Assembly: GCF_007860075.1 (NCBI RefSeq)
Contig: NZ_SJPP01000001.1
Span: forward strand, 2,825,490-2,889,489
Direction of reading: 5' to 3'
Length of the DNA stretch: 64,000 nt
Origin: Symmachiella macrocystis
Lineage (GTDB): Bacteria; Planctomycetota; Planctomycetia; Planctomycetales; Planctomycetaceae
Below are positions 27,526 to 36,515 of this stretch, one piece after another. Position 1 is the first letter of the stretch; each line of letters begins with the position of its first letter. The notes beneath the pieces are model-generated. The model saw only the letters and a list, made by a program, of their open reading frames with translations. It did not search any database and was not told where the DNA came from. Made by a program: the position numbers and the translations under genes.

Positions 27526-28680
27526 CTATCGAAGGGTTTCCAGATATGAGACGACGGTTTTGACGTTTTCGGCTGTCAGTTTCATCTCGGGCATATAGCA
27601 GCCCGTTTTGAAAACATGTGGATTCGTGATCCAAGTAATCAGATTGTCGTGATTGTTCTCAGCGGCCCCGGCACCGATGGTTTGACGGCTCATTAGATGC
27701 GTCAGGTCCGGCCCAAAGGTGCCCCGCGCGTTGGTGCCGCGAATCGTATGGCAACTGGCGCAGGAATGTTCCAGAAACAGCGCCCGCCCGTCGGCGACCG
27801 CAGGATCGTTCACCGCTGGCTTCTTTTCATTCTCCACCCAAGCTGCAAATTCGCTGGGGGTTTCCACGATCACCCGCAACAACATTTTCGAGTGTTGCGT
27901 CCCGCAGTATTCCGCACATTGCCCGTAATAGACGCCCGTCTCGTTGGGCGTAAACCACATCGTGTTGATTCTGTTGGGGATCAGATCGGTCTTGCCGGCC
28001 AGGCGTGGGACCCAAAAACTGTGCGCCACATCTGCCGATTCCAATTGCATAAAGACCGAACTGGGATCTTCAGTGTCGTCCAGCGGGACATGCAATTCAT
28101 TCGCGGTGATGAATCCCAGTTCGGGATATTCGAAGGACCACCACCATTGGTTTCCAATCACCCGCACCTGCACGGCATCGCCCGGAGCCTGCGTGGGCCG
28201 CTGTTCATTGACCGATCGGACGACCACCAGGAACAAGACAAAAATGATTAACAGCGGCGCGATCGTCCAGGCAATCTCGATTGGCCAACTGCCATAAATT
28301 TGCGGGGGTTCCGGCTCATCCTCCGTTTCACTGCGACGCGCACGAAACCGCACCACGAATACCGCGATGGCGGAGAACACCAATACAAAAATCAAGCCGG
28401 TGATCGCCAACACCAGCAGGAAGATTTCGCTGATCTTTTCGGAGTTGTACGAAGCCGTGTCGAAGATCGACGTGCTTTCGGCCAGCAGCACATTGGCGGT
28501 TCCCAGCAAAGCCATCGCCGTCAGCAAGACACGCCGTAGGCTGCGGATAACAATCCGCGAGGGAAGTTTGGCCGTCATCAACAACCCGGCTGCGCAAGTG
28601 CGACGCGCGTCGTCCGGCTCGATTCTGCCGTGCGATCGTTGCGATTGAATTCCATCCTGAGCAACGGGTCTGTCCTTCAT
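27526..28680 (-). CDS. ctaC: Cytochrome c oxidase subunit II fused to cytochrome c (caa3 type)
   Basis: Starting at ATG 28680 the protein has 384 residues (a TTG at 28695 with a GAGGA site and an ATG at 28578 are alternatives; only the last starts directly at a signal-like sequence). After a leader and two membrane helices lies the CuA cupredoxin domain with IGNQWWWSFEYPE and the CuA loop GQCAEYCGTQHSKM. The C-terminus is a cytochrome c domain with CASCH and a Met ligand in GCYMPEMKL. This makes the oxidase a caa3 enzyme that takes electrons through its own haem c. It is the first gene of the respiratory cluster. Confidence 0.94.
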   Translation of the reverse strand: MKDRPVAQDGIQSQRSHGRIEPDDARRTCAAGLLMTAKLPSRIVIRSLRRVLLTAMALLGTANVLLAESTSIFDTASYNSEKISEIFLLVLAITGLIFVLVFSAIAVFVVRFRARRSETEDEPEPPQIYGSWPIEIAWTIAPLLIIFVLFLVVVRSVNEQRPTQAPGDAVQVRVIGNQWWWSFEYPELGFITANELHVPLDDTEDPSSVFMQLESADVAHSFWVPRLAGKTDLIPNRINTMWFTPNETGVYYGQCAEYCGTQHSKMLLRVIVETPSEFAAWVENEKKPAVNDPAVADGRALFLEHSCASCHTIRGTNARGTFGPDLTHLMSRQTIGAGAAENNHDNLITWITNPHVFKTGCYMPEMKLTAENVKTVVSYLETLR

Positions 28681-28859
28681 TGCTGCAAAGTACAAACAAA
28701 TTCCTCGTGCGGCAACTACGAATATGGAATGTTGTTGAGAGATGAACGGATTTTATTCACGCCGAGAAGGTGCCCCTTGGGAGGACCGGAGCTGCTGCGT
28801 AGATTCAGCCGCGGGGGAAATCCAATGCGCGCAGGATGGCTCAGGGCAACTGCCGCGAG

Positions 28860-29498
28860 CTATAGCGAAACGCCGAGTTGCGAACGGATGTCCTGTTGAA
28901 CTTCCTGGGGCGGAAGCGTACCGTCGATGTCGAGCACCAACTCTTTGCGGCGGAAAAGTTCGAGGACCGGCTTTGTCTTTTCGTGGTAATCCTTCAAGCG
29001 TTCAGCCAATGCTTCGGGCGTATCATCGGGGCGGGAGACCAGTTGGCCTCCACAGACGTCACATACGTTCTCCACCGCCGGGCGGTGTGAGATCAGATTG
29101 TAGTCCAACCCACATTGGCTGCACAGCCGCCGCGATAAGACCCGTTCGCTAACGACGGCATCGGGCACCTGGATATGAATCACGGCGTCGATGTCGTAAC
29201 TTTCCAGGAAAAACCCTGCTTGAGAGACGCTCCGGGGAAATCCGTCGAGGATGAAACCATAATTCCAATCATGTTCGTTCAGCCGTCTACGCACGATCGG
29301 CTCCACGACTTCGTCGCCGATTAAGTTTCCGGAAGCGACAATACGCTTAACCTGTGCCCCCAGTTTCGTGTGATTCTTTATGAGCCAACGGAAAATGTCG
29401 CCCACGCTGATATGCACCAAGTCCAGAGTTTCAGCGAGCATTGTGGCTTGCGTGCCCTTGCCGCAGCCTTGAACACCCATGATGACGTACTTGTGCAT
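28860..29498 (-). CDS. adk: Adenylate kinase with zinc-binding LID
   Basis: A 212-residue nucleoside monophosphate kinase. The P-loop GVQGCGKGTQ is at residues 8-17, the NMP-binding and CORE motif GFILDGFPRS is present, and the LID contains two cysteine pairs, CSQCG and CDVCGG, as in zinc-containing adenylate kinases. It interconverts ATP, ADP and AMP in the cytoplasm. The start is ATG 29498. The upstream neighbour on the same strand, 140 bases away, is polyphosphate kinase 2, so both act on the adenylate pool. Confidence 0.92.
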   Translation of the reverse strand: MHKYVIMGVQGCGKGTQATMLAETLDLVHISVGDIFRWLIKNHTKLGAQVKRIVASGNLIGDEVVEPIVRRRLNEHDWNYGFILDGFPRSVSQAGFFLESYDIDAVIHIQVPDAVVSERVLSRRLCSQCGLDYNLISHRPAVENVCDVCGGQLVSRPDDTPEALAERLKDYHEKTKPVLELFRRKELVLDIDGTLPPQEVQQDIRSQLGVSL

Positions 29499-29638
29499 GT
29501 TTTACTCAATTTCAAAATGTCGTGATTCGTTCAGCATGCATTGGCGGCGACTGTTTTCGTGAACGCCCGACCACAACATCGCCAACGAGCCGATAGGCCG
29601 ATGGAAACATTACTCTGAGTGGCAACGTTATGAAAGGC

Positions 29639-30517
29639 TCACCAGAGTTCGTCGATGAATGTCTGATCCTCAATCGGCGGACGCATATAGCCGGTTCCTT
29701 CGGGCCGCGGCGGCAATTCGGGAGGCGAGGGAGTCAAATCTTTGTAGGGAACCATGCTGAGGAAATGGCTGATGCAATTCAACCGCGCGCACTTTTTTAC
29801 GTCGGCTTTGACCACAAACCACGGAGCTTGTTTGATGTCGGTGTGCGCGAACATCACGTCCTTTGCTTTGGAATACTCGATCCAGCGCGAGCGGGATTCC
29901 ACATCCATGGGACTGAGTTTCCAACTGCGGGTTGGATCATTCATCCGCTTCTGGAATCTACGTTCTTGTTCCGCGTCGCTGACGGAAAACCAATACTTAA
30001 TGACCATGATTCCCGAGCGGACCAACATCCGTTCAAACTCTGGGCAGGAACGGAGAAACTCCTGATACTGCGAATCACTGCAAAATCCCATCACCCGTTC
30101 TACGCCCGCCCGGTTGTACCAACTGCGGTCGAACAACACAATTTCTCCCGCAGCGGGCAAATGGGCAACGTAGCGCTGGAAATACCAACTCGTTTTTTCC
30201 CGCTCAGTCGGTGTTCCCAAGGCCACGACGCGGCAGATCCGGGGGTTCAGGCTTTCAGTGATCCGTTTGATCACGCCCCCTTTCCCGGCGGCGTCGCGAC
30301 CCTCAAAAATCACCACGACCTTCAGTTTTTCATGCTTGACCCACTCTTGAAGCTTTACCAGCTCAATTTGTAGGCGAGCAAGTTCTTTTTCGTAGGCCTT
30401 GGTATCAATTGCGTGCTTCTCTGCTTTGACGTCGCCCGTACCGTTCGTCAAAGCTTCTTCCGCTCGATGTTTTTTGGACGCCTTCTTTGGTTTCTCGTGT
30501 TTTTCTTTCGCCGCCAT
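29639..30517 (-). CDS. ppk2: Polyphosphate kinase 2 (PPK2 family)
   Basis: A 292-residue P-loop kinase with Walker A FEGRDAAGKGGVIKRI, the characteristic PRICRVVALGTPTEREKTSW, and the Walker B-like FDRSWYNRAGVERVMGFC, all diagnostic for PPK2. It lacks a tandem duplication, so it is a single-domain enzyme of about the usual length. Members transfer phosphate between polyphosphate and nucleotides, many phosphorylating ADP or GDP from polyphosphate. The N-terminal 35 residues are Lys/Glu-rich and appear disordered. ATG at 30517 has a GGTGG site. Confidence 0.94.
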   Translation of the reverse strand: MAAKEKHEKPKKASKKHRAEEALTNGTGDVKAEKHAIDTKAYEKELARLQIELVKLQEWVKHEKLKVVVIFEGRDAAGKGGVIKRITESLNPRICRVVALGTPTEREKTSWYFQRYVAHLPAAGEIVLFDRSWYNRAGVERVMGFCSDSQYQEFLRSCPEFERMLVRSGIMVIKYWFSVSDAEQERRFQKRMNDPTRSWKLSPMDVESRSRWIEYSKAKDVMFAHTDIKQAPWFVVKADVKKCARLNCISHFLSMVPYKDLTPSPPELPPRPEGTGYMRPPIEDQTFIDELW

Positions 30518-31097
30518 ACTGCCACCAATCGAGAAAGTGAGGATCGTGAATGGGTGCTTTGCTGATTTTAGGCGAGCAAGTGCGGTACCAAACAGGGAAT
30601 TTCATGCCACAATGGCGACAACTCCTAGGAAAAGTCCGAGATCAACATCTGGCATGCCAATCAACACAGCGGAACTTGCGAGGACTTCAAGCACATCACC
30701 TTCTCATATCGTTGTTTTGCAGATTCGCCTTGTCAAGGCGATTGCCTGAGCGGTACGGACCGAGTCTCTTCGATATGCAACCAATATCTTTCCGCACGTG
30801 GACTCACAACCAAAGCGTCTCAAGTCTCATCTCTTCCAGAAATCGCTGGCGAGCTTTTGGCCGGATTTCATTTGACTTCTGCCTAGGAAGTATATACTTT
30901 GTAATGCAAAGTGATTGGTCTTCGTCTTTTTGCGCATCTGTTTTTTCAGTGGCATCCGTTGGATAACGTAATTGTCGTTAAAAATTCGTGGTTTTCACAC
31001 TCGTGTTAGATCGTCCCATGCTAAGTCACCACCTAGTTGTTGAGAAATAACTTTGTGGTACCAAGTTATTTGGCTTCTGAAACCAGAAAGGTCTCGC
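30518..31097. other. 580-base intergenic region with two palindromes
   Basis: No credible gene is seen; an open frame at 30550-30966 encodes a protein without domain, signal or ribosome binding site and is judged spurious. Two inverted repeats stand out: TCGCCTTGTCAAGGCGA at 30725-30741 and ACTTTGTAATGCAAAGT at 30896-30912 (listed separately). The region is divergent between ppk2 and the radical SAM gene and should hold both promoters. Confidence 0.5.
30896..30912. promoter_or_regulatory. Operator candidate: palindrome ACTTTGTAATGCAAAGT
   Basis: ACTTTG and CAAAGT are exact inverted repeats around a 5-base centre, preceded by TATAT. The same core CTTTGTARTRCAAAG occurs at 44500-44514 in front of the membrane-protein/winged-helix pair. 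It lies about 185 bases before the radical SAM start. The shared core and symmetry suggest a site for a dimeric regulator; binding is not shown. Confidence 0.5.
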
Positions 31098-32609
31098 ATG
31101 CCAACTCCCTGGATGCCCTCAGCGATGCGCATCGCCCCGCAACTCAACCCGATCCCGATATCGGCGCGGGTGCAGCGACGCTATGCATTGCTCATTAACC
31201 CGTTCTATCCCAAAGATCCGCATGCCAGTTTCGGCAAACATGTATTAACTCCGACGCTGGCACTTACCAGCATCGCTGCGAGTACCCCGGCAGAATGGGA
31301 AATCGCCTACTGGGATGAAAACCTGCTACAAGGCCCACCTCCGATCGCGCCCTTTCCGGAAGTCGTTGGTATTTCGGTGCATCTGACGTTCGCGAATCGA
31401 GCCTACGAGTTGGCACGGTGGTATCGCGAACGCGGAGCCAAAGTGGTGCTCGGTGGACTGCATGTTCTCTCTTGCCCGGATGAGGCGGCGCCTCATGCCG
31501 ATGCGCTAGCGATCGGCGACGGGGTCGTACTGTGGGAGCGGATTCTGCGCGACATCGATGCCGGTAAACTTCAACACGTTTATCGCACCGACTTTCGCCG
31601 CCCCTATCGCGATGACCCACCGCCGCGTCGAGACCTGTTGGCGCGGCGGGGATATTTGACGACCACTAGTTTGATTGCCACGCGCGGCTGTCACAATCGT
31701 TGCGGGTTTTGCTACTTGTCGACGGATGGGTTGCACATGCCTTACCTGACGCGCGATGTCGAACAAATCGCTGAAGAGTTTGTGCGCGACGGGCAGCCGT
31801 ATGCGGTCTTTGTTGATAACAATCTCGGCTCCAAACCGGACTACCTGCGGAAATTATGCCACAGATTGCGGCCGTTGGAAAAGATTTGGAGCGCGGCTGT
31901 CAGTATCGACGTCACCGATGATCCTTCTTTGGTGCGCGAAATGGCATTGGCCGGCTGTACGGGAGTTTTCGTGGGGTTCGAGTCGCTACAAAACGATAAT
32001 ATAGTCGACGCACACAAGAAGAGCCCGCGCACCGACGACTATGCGAGGCGTGTGGAGATTTTCCATCGCAACGGCATTCAAGTGAACGGCAGTTTCGTCC
32101 TTGGTTTTGATCACGACCGCGAGAATGTGTTTGAAACGACGGTCCAATGGATCGAGGCGAACCGGTTGGCCTGCGCCACGTTCCACATTCTGACCCCCTA
32201 TCCCAGCACGCCGCTGTTCGCGCAAATGCAATCCGAAAACCGGCTGTTGCACACCGACTGGAGCAAGTTCGACACCGCTCACGTCGTCTATCAGCCCAAG
32301 CATCTGACCCCAGAGCAGTTGGCCGAGGGGTATGCCTGGTGTTATCGGCGGCTGTTTTCGAATCGCTCAATTTGGCGCAGACGGCCGCGCGATTGGCGAG
32401 CGGTACCCGCCTATTTGGCGATGTCCTACTTGTACAAACGGTCCAATTTCCTGTGGCACCTGCTCATCAAACACCAACTCACCTCGCGAATGTGGCGGCC
32501 GTTGGTGGAATTGACCCGGCAACGGCATTTGCGTTTCCGTCGCCGACTAGAACGGGAAGATGGCATCCAGCCCGGGCATGCCGGCACAGTCGTCTCTCCC
32601 GGTGTCTAG
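31098..32609 (+). CDS. B12-binding-domain radical SAM protein
   Basis: From ATG 31098, with GAAAGG seven bases upstream, the product has 503 residues. The N-terminal 160 residues look like a cobalamin-binding Rossmann domain (VVGISVHLTFANRAYELARW, KVVLGGLHVLSCPDEA). The radical SAM core starts with ATRGCHNRCGFCYLST, a CxxxCxxC cluster site, and continues with FVGFESLQ and SFVLGFDHDRENVFE. The C-terminal part includes ILTPYPSTPLFAQM and a basic tail. It resembles the DUF4070-containing group (methylases and ring-forming enzymes), but the substrate cannot be named. There is no obvious biosynthetic partner beside it. Confidence 0.88.
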   Translation: MPTPWMPSAMRIAPQLNPIPISARVQRRYALLINPFYPKDPHASFGKHVLTPTLALTSIAASTPAEWEIAYWDENLLQGPPPIAPFPEVVGISVHLTFANRAYELARWYRERGAKVVLGGLHVLSCPDEAAPHADALAIGDGVVLWERILRDIDAGKLQHVYRTDFRRPYRDDPPPRRDLLARRGYLTTTSLIATRGCHNRCGFCYLSTDGLHMPYLTRDVEQIAEEFVRDGQPYAVFVDNNLGSKPDYLRKLCHRLRPLEKIWSAAVSIDVTDDPSLVREMALAGCTGVFVGFESLQNDNIVDAHKKSPRTDDYARRVEIFHRNGIQVNGSFVLGFDHDRENVFETTVQWIEANRLACATFHILTPYPSTPLFAQMQSENRLLHTDWSKFDTAHVVYQPKHLTPEQLAEGYAWCYRRLFSNRSIWRRRPRDWRAVPAYLAMSYLYKRSNFLWHLLIKHQLTSRMWRPLVELTRQRHLRFRRRLEREDGIQPGHAGTVVSPGV

Positions 32610-32738
32610 AGCAGTTTTCATTTGGGGCAAGCGGATTATGACGATGTGGATTCCAACAGACAAAAAAATTTAGACGCACAAACGCCGCCACACAAAAGTG
32701 CCCCCGGTGCCTAAGCCGCGCTGGGCAGTGATCGCCGT

Positions 32739-33158
32739 TTATTCGTCATTCAGTAAAATGACTGGTGGCAGCGGTTCCCCTTCGGGAGTGAAAGTCAACG
32801 ACACCGAATTGACACAGTGCCGCGTATTCTTAGGGGTCATACGTTCGCCCAAAAAGACATGCCCCAAATGGCCCTCGCAATTCTTGCAAACGATCTCCGT
32901 GCGCAGGCCATCGGCATCCACGTGGCGGGTGACAGCTCCGGAGATTTCATCGTCGAAGCTGGGCCAACCACAGCCGCTGTCAAATTTGTCCGTTGCTTGG
33001 TAGAGCGGCGCGTTGCAGTGGCGGCAGAGATACGTTCCGGCCGTTTTTCGATCGGCATGTTCGCCGCTAAACGGCCGTTCGGTCCCTTTGTGAAGAATGA
33101 CGCGTGCTTCCTCTGGCGTCAGTGCATTCAATGCGTCGGTTGACGGTCGGCTGCTCAT
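32739..33158 (-). CDS. msrB: Peptide methionine (R)-S-oxide reductase MsrB
   Basis: From ATG 33158, with GAGGA upstream, the protein has 139 residues, the normal length of a stand-alone MsrB. Two zinc CxxC pairs are present ([11 protein letters not shown] and [14 protein letters not shown]), as well as [12 protein letters not shown] and the catalytic Cys in [13 protein letters not shown]. It reduces the R-form of methionine sulfoxide in proteins. It is transcribed leftward, opposite to both neighbours. Confidence 0.95.
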   Translation of the reverse strand: MSSRPSTDALNALTPEEARVILHKGTERPFSGEHADRKTAGTYLCRHCNAPLYQATDKFDSGCGWPSFDDEISGAVTRHVDADGLRTEIVCKNCEGHLGHVFLGERMTPKNTRHCVNSVSLTFTPEGEPLPPVILLNDE

Positions 33159-33505
33159 AATCGCGATCCTCGGTCTGCTCACGTGTGAAGTGTCGAGTGG
33201 AATTGTATACGTGCGACGCACGAAAGCAAAATACTGTCGGGGAAAACCTGCGTCCACAACCGTTAGAATGTGTCACGCATCATCGCTGACCGAGTCACAA
33301 CTGCACAGCCGCTCGGAACGGCTTTATTTGCAGTAACCGCCATTTCCGGTCGCTGCTTCGCTTGCTGGGGAGACCGGACTGGGGATACTTGTTGCGATAT
33401 GCTTGCCGTGCCCTGCATCAAAGGTCACACTTCACTGAAATATACACTCAAATTATGTTTTGATCGGCCACGGCTGCTGCATAGTCGAGACCATTGAGGA
33501 AGAAT
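33159..33505. other. Divergent promoter region between msrB and ppc
   Basis: These 347 bases lie between the starts of two divergent genes. Open frames here are short, lack ribosome binding sites and overlap on both strands; none is accepted. An AT-rich stretch at about 33435-33465 (ACTGAAATATACACTCAAAT followed by TATGTTTTG) just before ppc could contain its promoter, but no clear -35/-10 pair is asserted. Confidence 0.4.
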
Positions 33506-36262
33506 ATGCTGTTTGAAAACGTAGACAATAGTTCGTTGCATCGGGAGATCGCCGAATTGGGCGAAATGCTCGAACAAACCATTGAGGAAATCGCCGGCCC
33601 TGAGTTGTTACAGCAAGTCGCAACCATCGTTCGCATTTCGCAAGATCGCCGAAACCATAAGCAACACGCCAATGAAGAGCTCAAAGCTCTGATCTCATCA
33701 TTGACGGAACCGCAACTGCGAGTGGTGATCCGCGCGTTTAGTATTTTTCTGGACTTAGTCAATATCGCCGAAGACCGTCAACGGGTCCGCGTGCTGCGCG
33801 ACCGTGCGCGAAATGCGCAATCCGCACCGCGCAGCGAATCCATTGAGAACGCTCTACTGCAGTTGAAGGATGAAGGCAATTCGACCGACCAGATGCAGCA
33901 GTTGTTGGATCAGTTGGAAATCGAACTCGTTTTCACTGCACATCCCACGGATGCCAAACGACGATCTATTCGCCGAAAACTACGGCGGATCCGTGTCTTG
34001 TTGGACGTCAATACGAGCGACCTCCTCCCCGGAGAACTCGCCCGCAATCGTCGCGGCATTCGTGCTGAAGTCACCAAATTGTGGCAAACCGATTTTGTGC
34101 GCCCCTGGCGGCCTACGGTCTTGCAGGAAGTCCAGCGCGGCCTTTCCATTCAACCCGTACTGTGGGAAGTGGTGCCGCAGATTCTCAAAGAAATTCGTGC
34201 TGGATTGTCCGACGTCTATCCCGGTGAGTCCTTCCGAGAACATCCCTACATCACCTTTGGCTCCTGGATCGGCGGAGACCGAGACGGACATCCATTTGTC
34301 ACGCATCGGGTGACGGAACAGACCCTGCTTTGGTTGCGGCAGTCCGCCATGGAAGCGCATATCGCCGCCTGCCGGAATCTTTTCGAATCGCTGAGCGTTT
34401 CCAAACGTCAAGTATCACTCGGGACCGAGATCGATGACGCGCTGACAGCAGCGCTTGAACGCTGGCCGCACTTGCAAGGCATCTTGCGCGAAATCCCGCC
34501 GGATGAAATCTTGCGGCGGAACCTGGCTGTGATTCTGCGTCGTCTGGAGCAAACTCAAAACGTAGGGCTCGACGATTTCTTTGTCGACGGCGCTTATGCC
34601 ACTCCGCAAGAGTTGGCTGAGGACGTTTCGGTCATCTATCGGGCTTTGCTCTCTACCCCCGGCAACGAATTGATCGCCGAAGAAATCTCTGAGTGGATCG
34701 ACAAAATCAATGTGTTCGGCTTCCATTTGGCACGGCTCGATGTGCGTCAAGATTCGCGGCGCAATGGGGACGTGGTGAACGAATTGCTGCAATATACGGG
34801 AGTTTGCGAAAACGCCGAGACGCTCTCCGAAACCGATCGGCAAGAACTGCTGTCCAAAACATTAACCCAGCCACTCTCGTTTTCAACCGAAGGCCTGTCC
34901 GACGAAACGCGGGAAACGTTGTCGTTGTTTCAATTGCTCAAGCGGGTCAAAGTTGCATTCGGCGCACAGGCTTTGGGGGGATACGTGATCAGCATGTGCC
35001 ACGTGCCGAGTGACATCCTCAATGTCTTGTGGTTGTGGGAGCATGCGGATTCGGAATTCCCCTTTGTCAAACCCGACCGAATCCCGCCGCTGCCGATCAT
35101 TCCGTTGTTCGAAACCATTGACGACTTGCGGCAAGCTTCAGCCATCTTTGCAATCATGCTGGAAATTCCCTGTTATCGGGAACATGTGCGGAGCCAACAG
35201 GATCGTCAGATCATTATGTTGGGCTACTCCGACAGCACCAAAGACGGCGGTTATTTGGCTGCCTGTTGGTCGCTGTATCGCGCGCAGCAACAGCTCTACC
35301 AAATCGCCTCGCGCGAAGGGGTGCAGTTGACGTTCTTCCACGGTCGCGGGGGATCGTTGGGACGCGGTGGTGGTCCGGCGGCGCGCAGCATCTTGTCGTT
35401 GCCACCACAAACATTCCACGGAGCGATGCGGCTGACCGAACAGGGAGAGGTCTTGGCCGATCGTTACGATGATCCCAATATTGCTCACCGCCATATGGAG
35501 CAGGTCGTCTGGTCTTCGCTCTTGGCGGCGGGAATGCCCCCGGCCGACATTCCTGAGGAGTGGTTTGAATCGATGCGTCAACTTTCCGAGGCATCGTTTA
35601 AGGCTTATCTCGAACTCGTCAGGCATCCCAATTTTGTCGATTTCTTCCGGCGGTGCACCCCGATTTCTGAAATCGAACGGTTGCTCATCGGGTCGCGACC
35701 GTCCCGCCGTCGGGGAGGAAGCAGTCTCAGCGATCTGCGAGCCATTCCCTGGGTCTTCTCCTGGACGCAATCGCGCTGTTTGGTCCCCGCTTGGTATGGG
35801 CTCGGCGCCGCGATTCAAGAGTCACTGGCCGATCCCGCCGCTTTGGAGCAATTGCGTTCCATGTATCAAGAATGGCCATTTTTCCGCGCCACGATCGATA
35901 ACGCCGAATTGGCGCTGAGCAAGACGGATTTGGAAATCTCCAAACAGTATGCCGATTTGACCGACGATGCCTCTGGATCGTCTGAGGTGGGAGATATGAT
36001 CGCCGAAGAGTACGCTCGGTCGCGCGACGCGGTGCTTGCCATCTCGGGCAACGAAAAATTGCTCGACGGAATTCAGTGGCTGCAGGAGTCGATCAAGCTC
36101 CGCAACCAATTCATCGACCCGTTGAATTTGATCCAAGTTGATTTGTTGCGGCGTTTGCAGAACCCCCAGTTACAGGAGCATACCGAGGGTGAAGAAAAAT
36201 TGCGGCATCTCATGCGGCTCACAATCAAAGGCATTGCTGCCGGCATGCGAACCAGCGGCTGA
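33506..36262 (+). CDS. ppc: Phosphoenolpyruvate carboxylase
   Basis: From ATG 33506, with TTGAGGA upstream, the enzyme has 918 residues, normal for bacterial PEPC. Motifs in order: TAHPTDAKRRSI (essential His), SWIGGDRDGHPFVT, the catalytic GYSDSTKDGGYLAACW, FFHGRGGSLGRGGGP, and the C-terminal LTIKGIAAGMRTSG. It fixes bicarbonate onto PEP to make oxaloacetate, replenishing the TCA cycle. A TTG 12 bases upstream is an unlikely start. The next gene lies 253 bases downstream and is probably a separate unit. Confidence 0.96.
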   Translation: MLFENVDNSSLHREIAELGEMLEQTIEEIAGPELLQQVATIVRISQDRRNHKQHANEELKALISSLTEPQLRVVIRAFSIFLDLVNIAEDRQRVRVLRDRARNAQSAPRSESIENALLQLKDEGNSTDQMQQLLDQLEIELVFTAHPTDAKRRSIRRKLRRIRVLLDVNTSDLLPGELARNRRGIRAEVTKLWQTDFVRPWRPTVLQEVQRGLSIQPVLWEVVPQILKEIRAGLSDVYPGESFREHPYITFGSWIGGDRDGHPFVTHRVTEQTLLWLRQSAMEAHIAACRNLFESLSVSKRQVSLGTEIDDALTAALERWPHLQGILREIPPDEILRRNLAVILRRLEQTQNVGLDDFFVDGAYATPQELAEDVSVIYRALLSTPGNELIAEEISEWIDKINVFGFHLARLDVRQDSRRNGDVVNELLQYTGVCENAETLSETDRQELLSKTLTQPLSFSTEGLSDETRETLSLFQLLKRVKVAFGAQALGGYVISMCHVPSDILNVLWLWEHADSEFPFVKPDRIPPLPIIPLFETIDDLRQASAIFAIMLEIPCYREHVRSQQDRQIIMLGYSDSTKDGGYLAACWSLYRAQQQLYQIASREGVQLTFFHGRGGSLGRGGGPAARSILSLPPQTFHGAMRLTEQGEVLADRYDDPNIAHRHMEQVVWSSLLAAGMPPADIPEEWFESMRQLSEASFKAYLELVRHPNFVDFFRRCTPISEIERLLIGSRPSRRRGGSSLSDLRAIPWVFSWTQSRCLVPAWYGLGAAIQESLADPAALEQLRSMYQEWPFFRATIDNAELALSKTDLEISKQYADLTDDASGSSEVGDMIAEEYARSRDAVLAISGNEKLLDGIQWLQESIKLRNQFIDPLNLIQVDLLRRLQNPQLQEHTEGEEKLRHLMRLTIKGIAAGMRTSG

Positions 36263-36356
36263 TTTGCGGTTAATTTGCGGACAGCAGTAGTGATGGAACC
36301 ACTCGAAGACATCGGCCGGGATTTTGCAGATTCCGCACGAACCCCAGGGGGTTTGT

Positions 36357-36388
36357 GCTCCTGGAAAGTAACGCTCCTGGAAAGTAAC
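36357..36388 (+). repeat. Perfect 16-bp tandem duplication
   Basis: GCTCCTGGAAAGTAAC occurs twice back to back (36357-36372 and 36373-36388) in the gap between ppc and the solute-binding lipoprotein gene, about 130 bases before the latter's start. Confidence 0.85.
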
Positions 36389-36515
36389 ACAGCCTGGCTG
36401 TTAAGAATGAAGGCTGCACTAGGAACGAGCGTGTCGGGCAATTACACTCTGCAGTAAGTTATTCTTCTCTCGTGATGTTCCTGTCTTATCGATCCCCGTT
36501 GGAGAAAGCGAACGC

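Noticed and set aside
30550-30966. 139-codon open frame between ppk2 and the radical SAM gene
   Set aside because: No family resemblance, no signal or domain, no good ribosome binding site, and it covers two palindromes that look regulatory.
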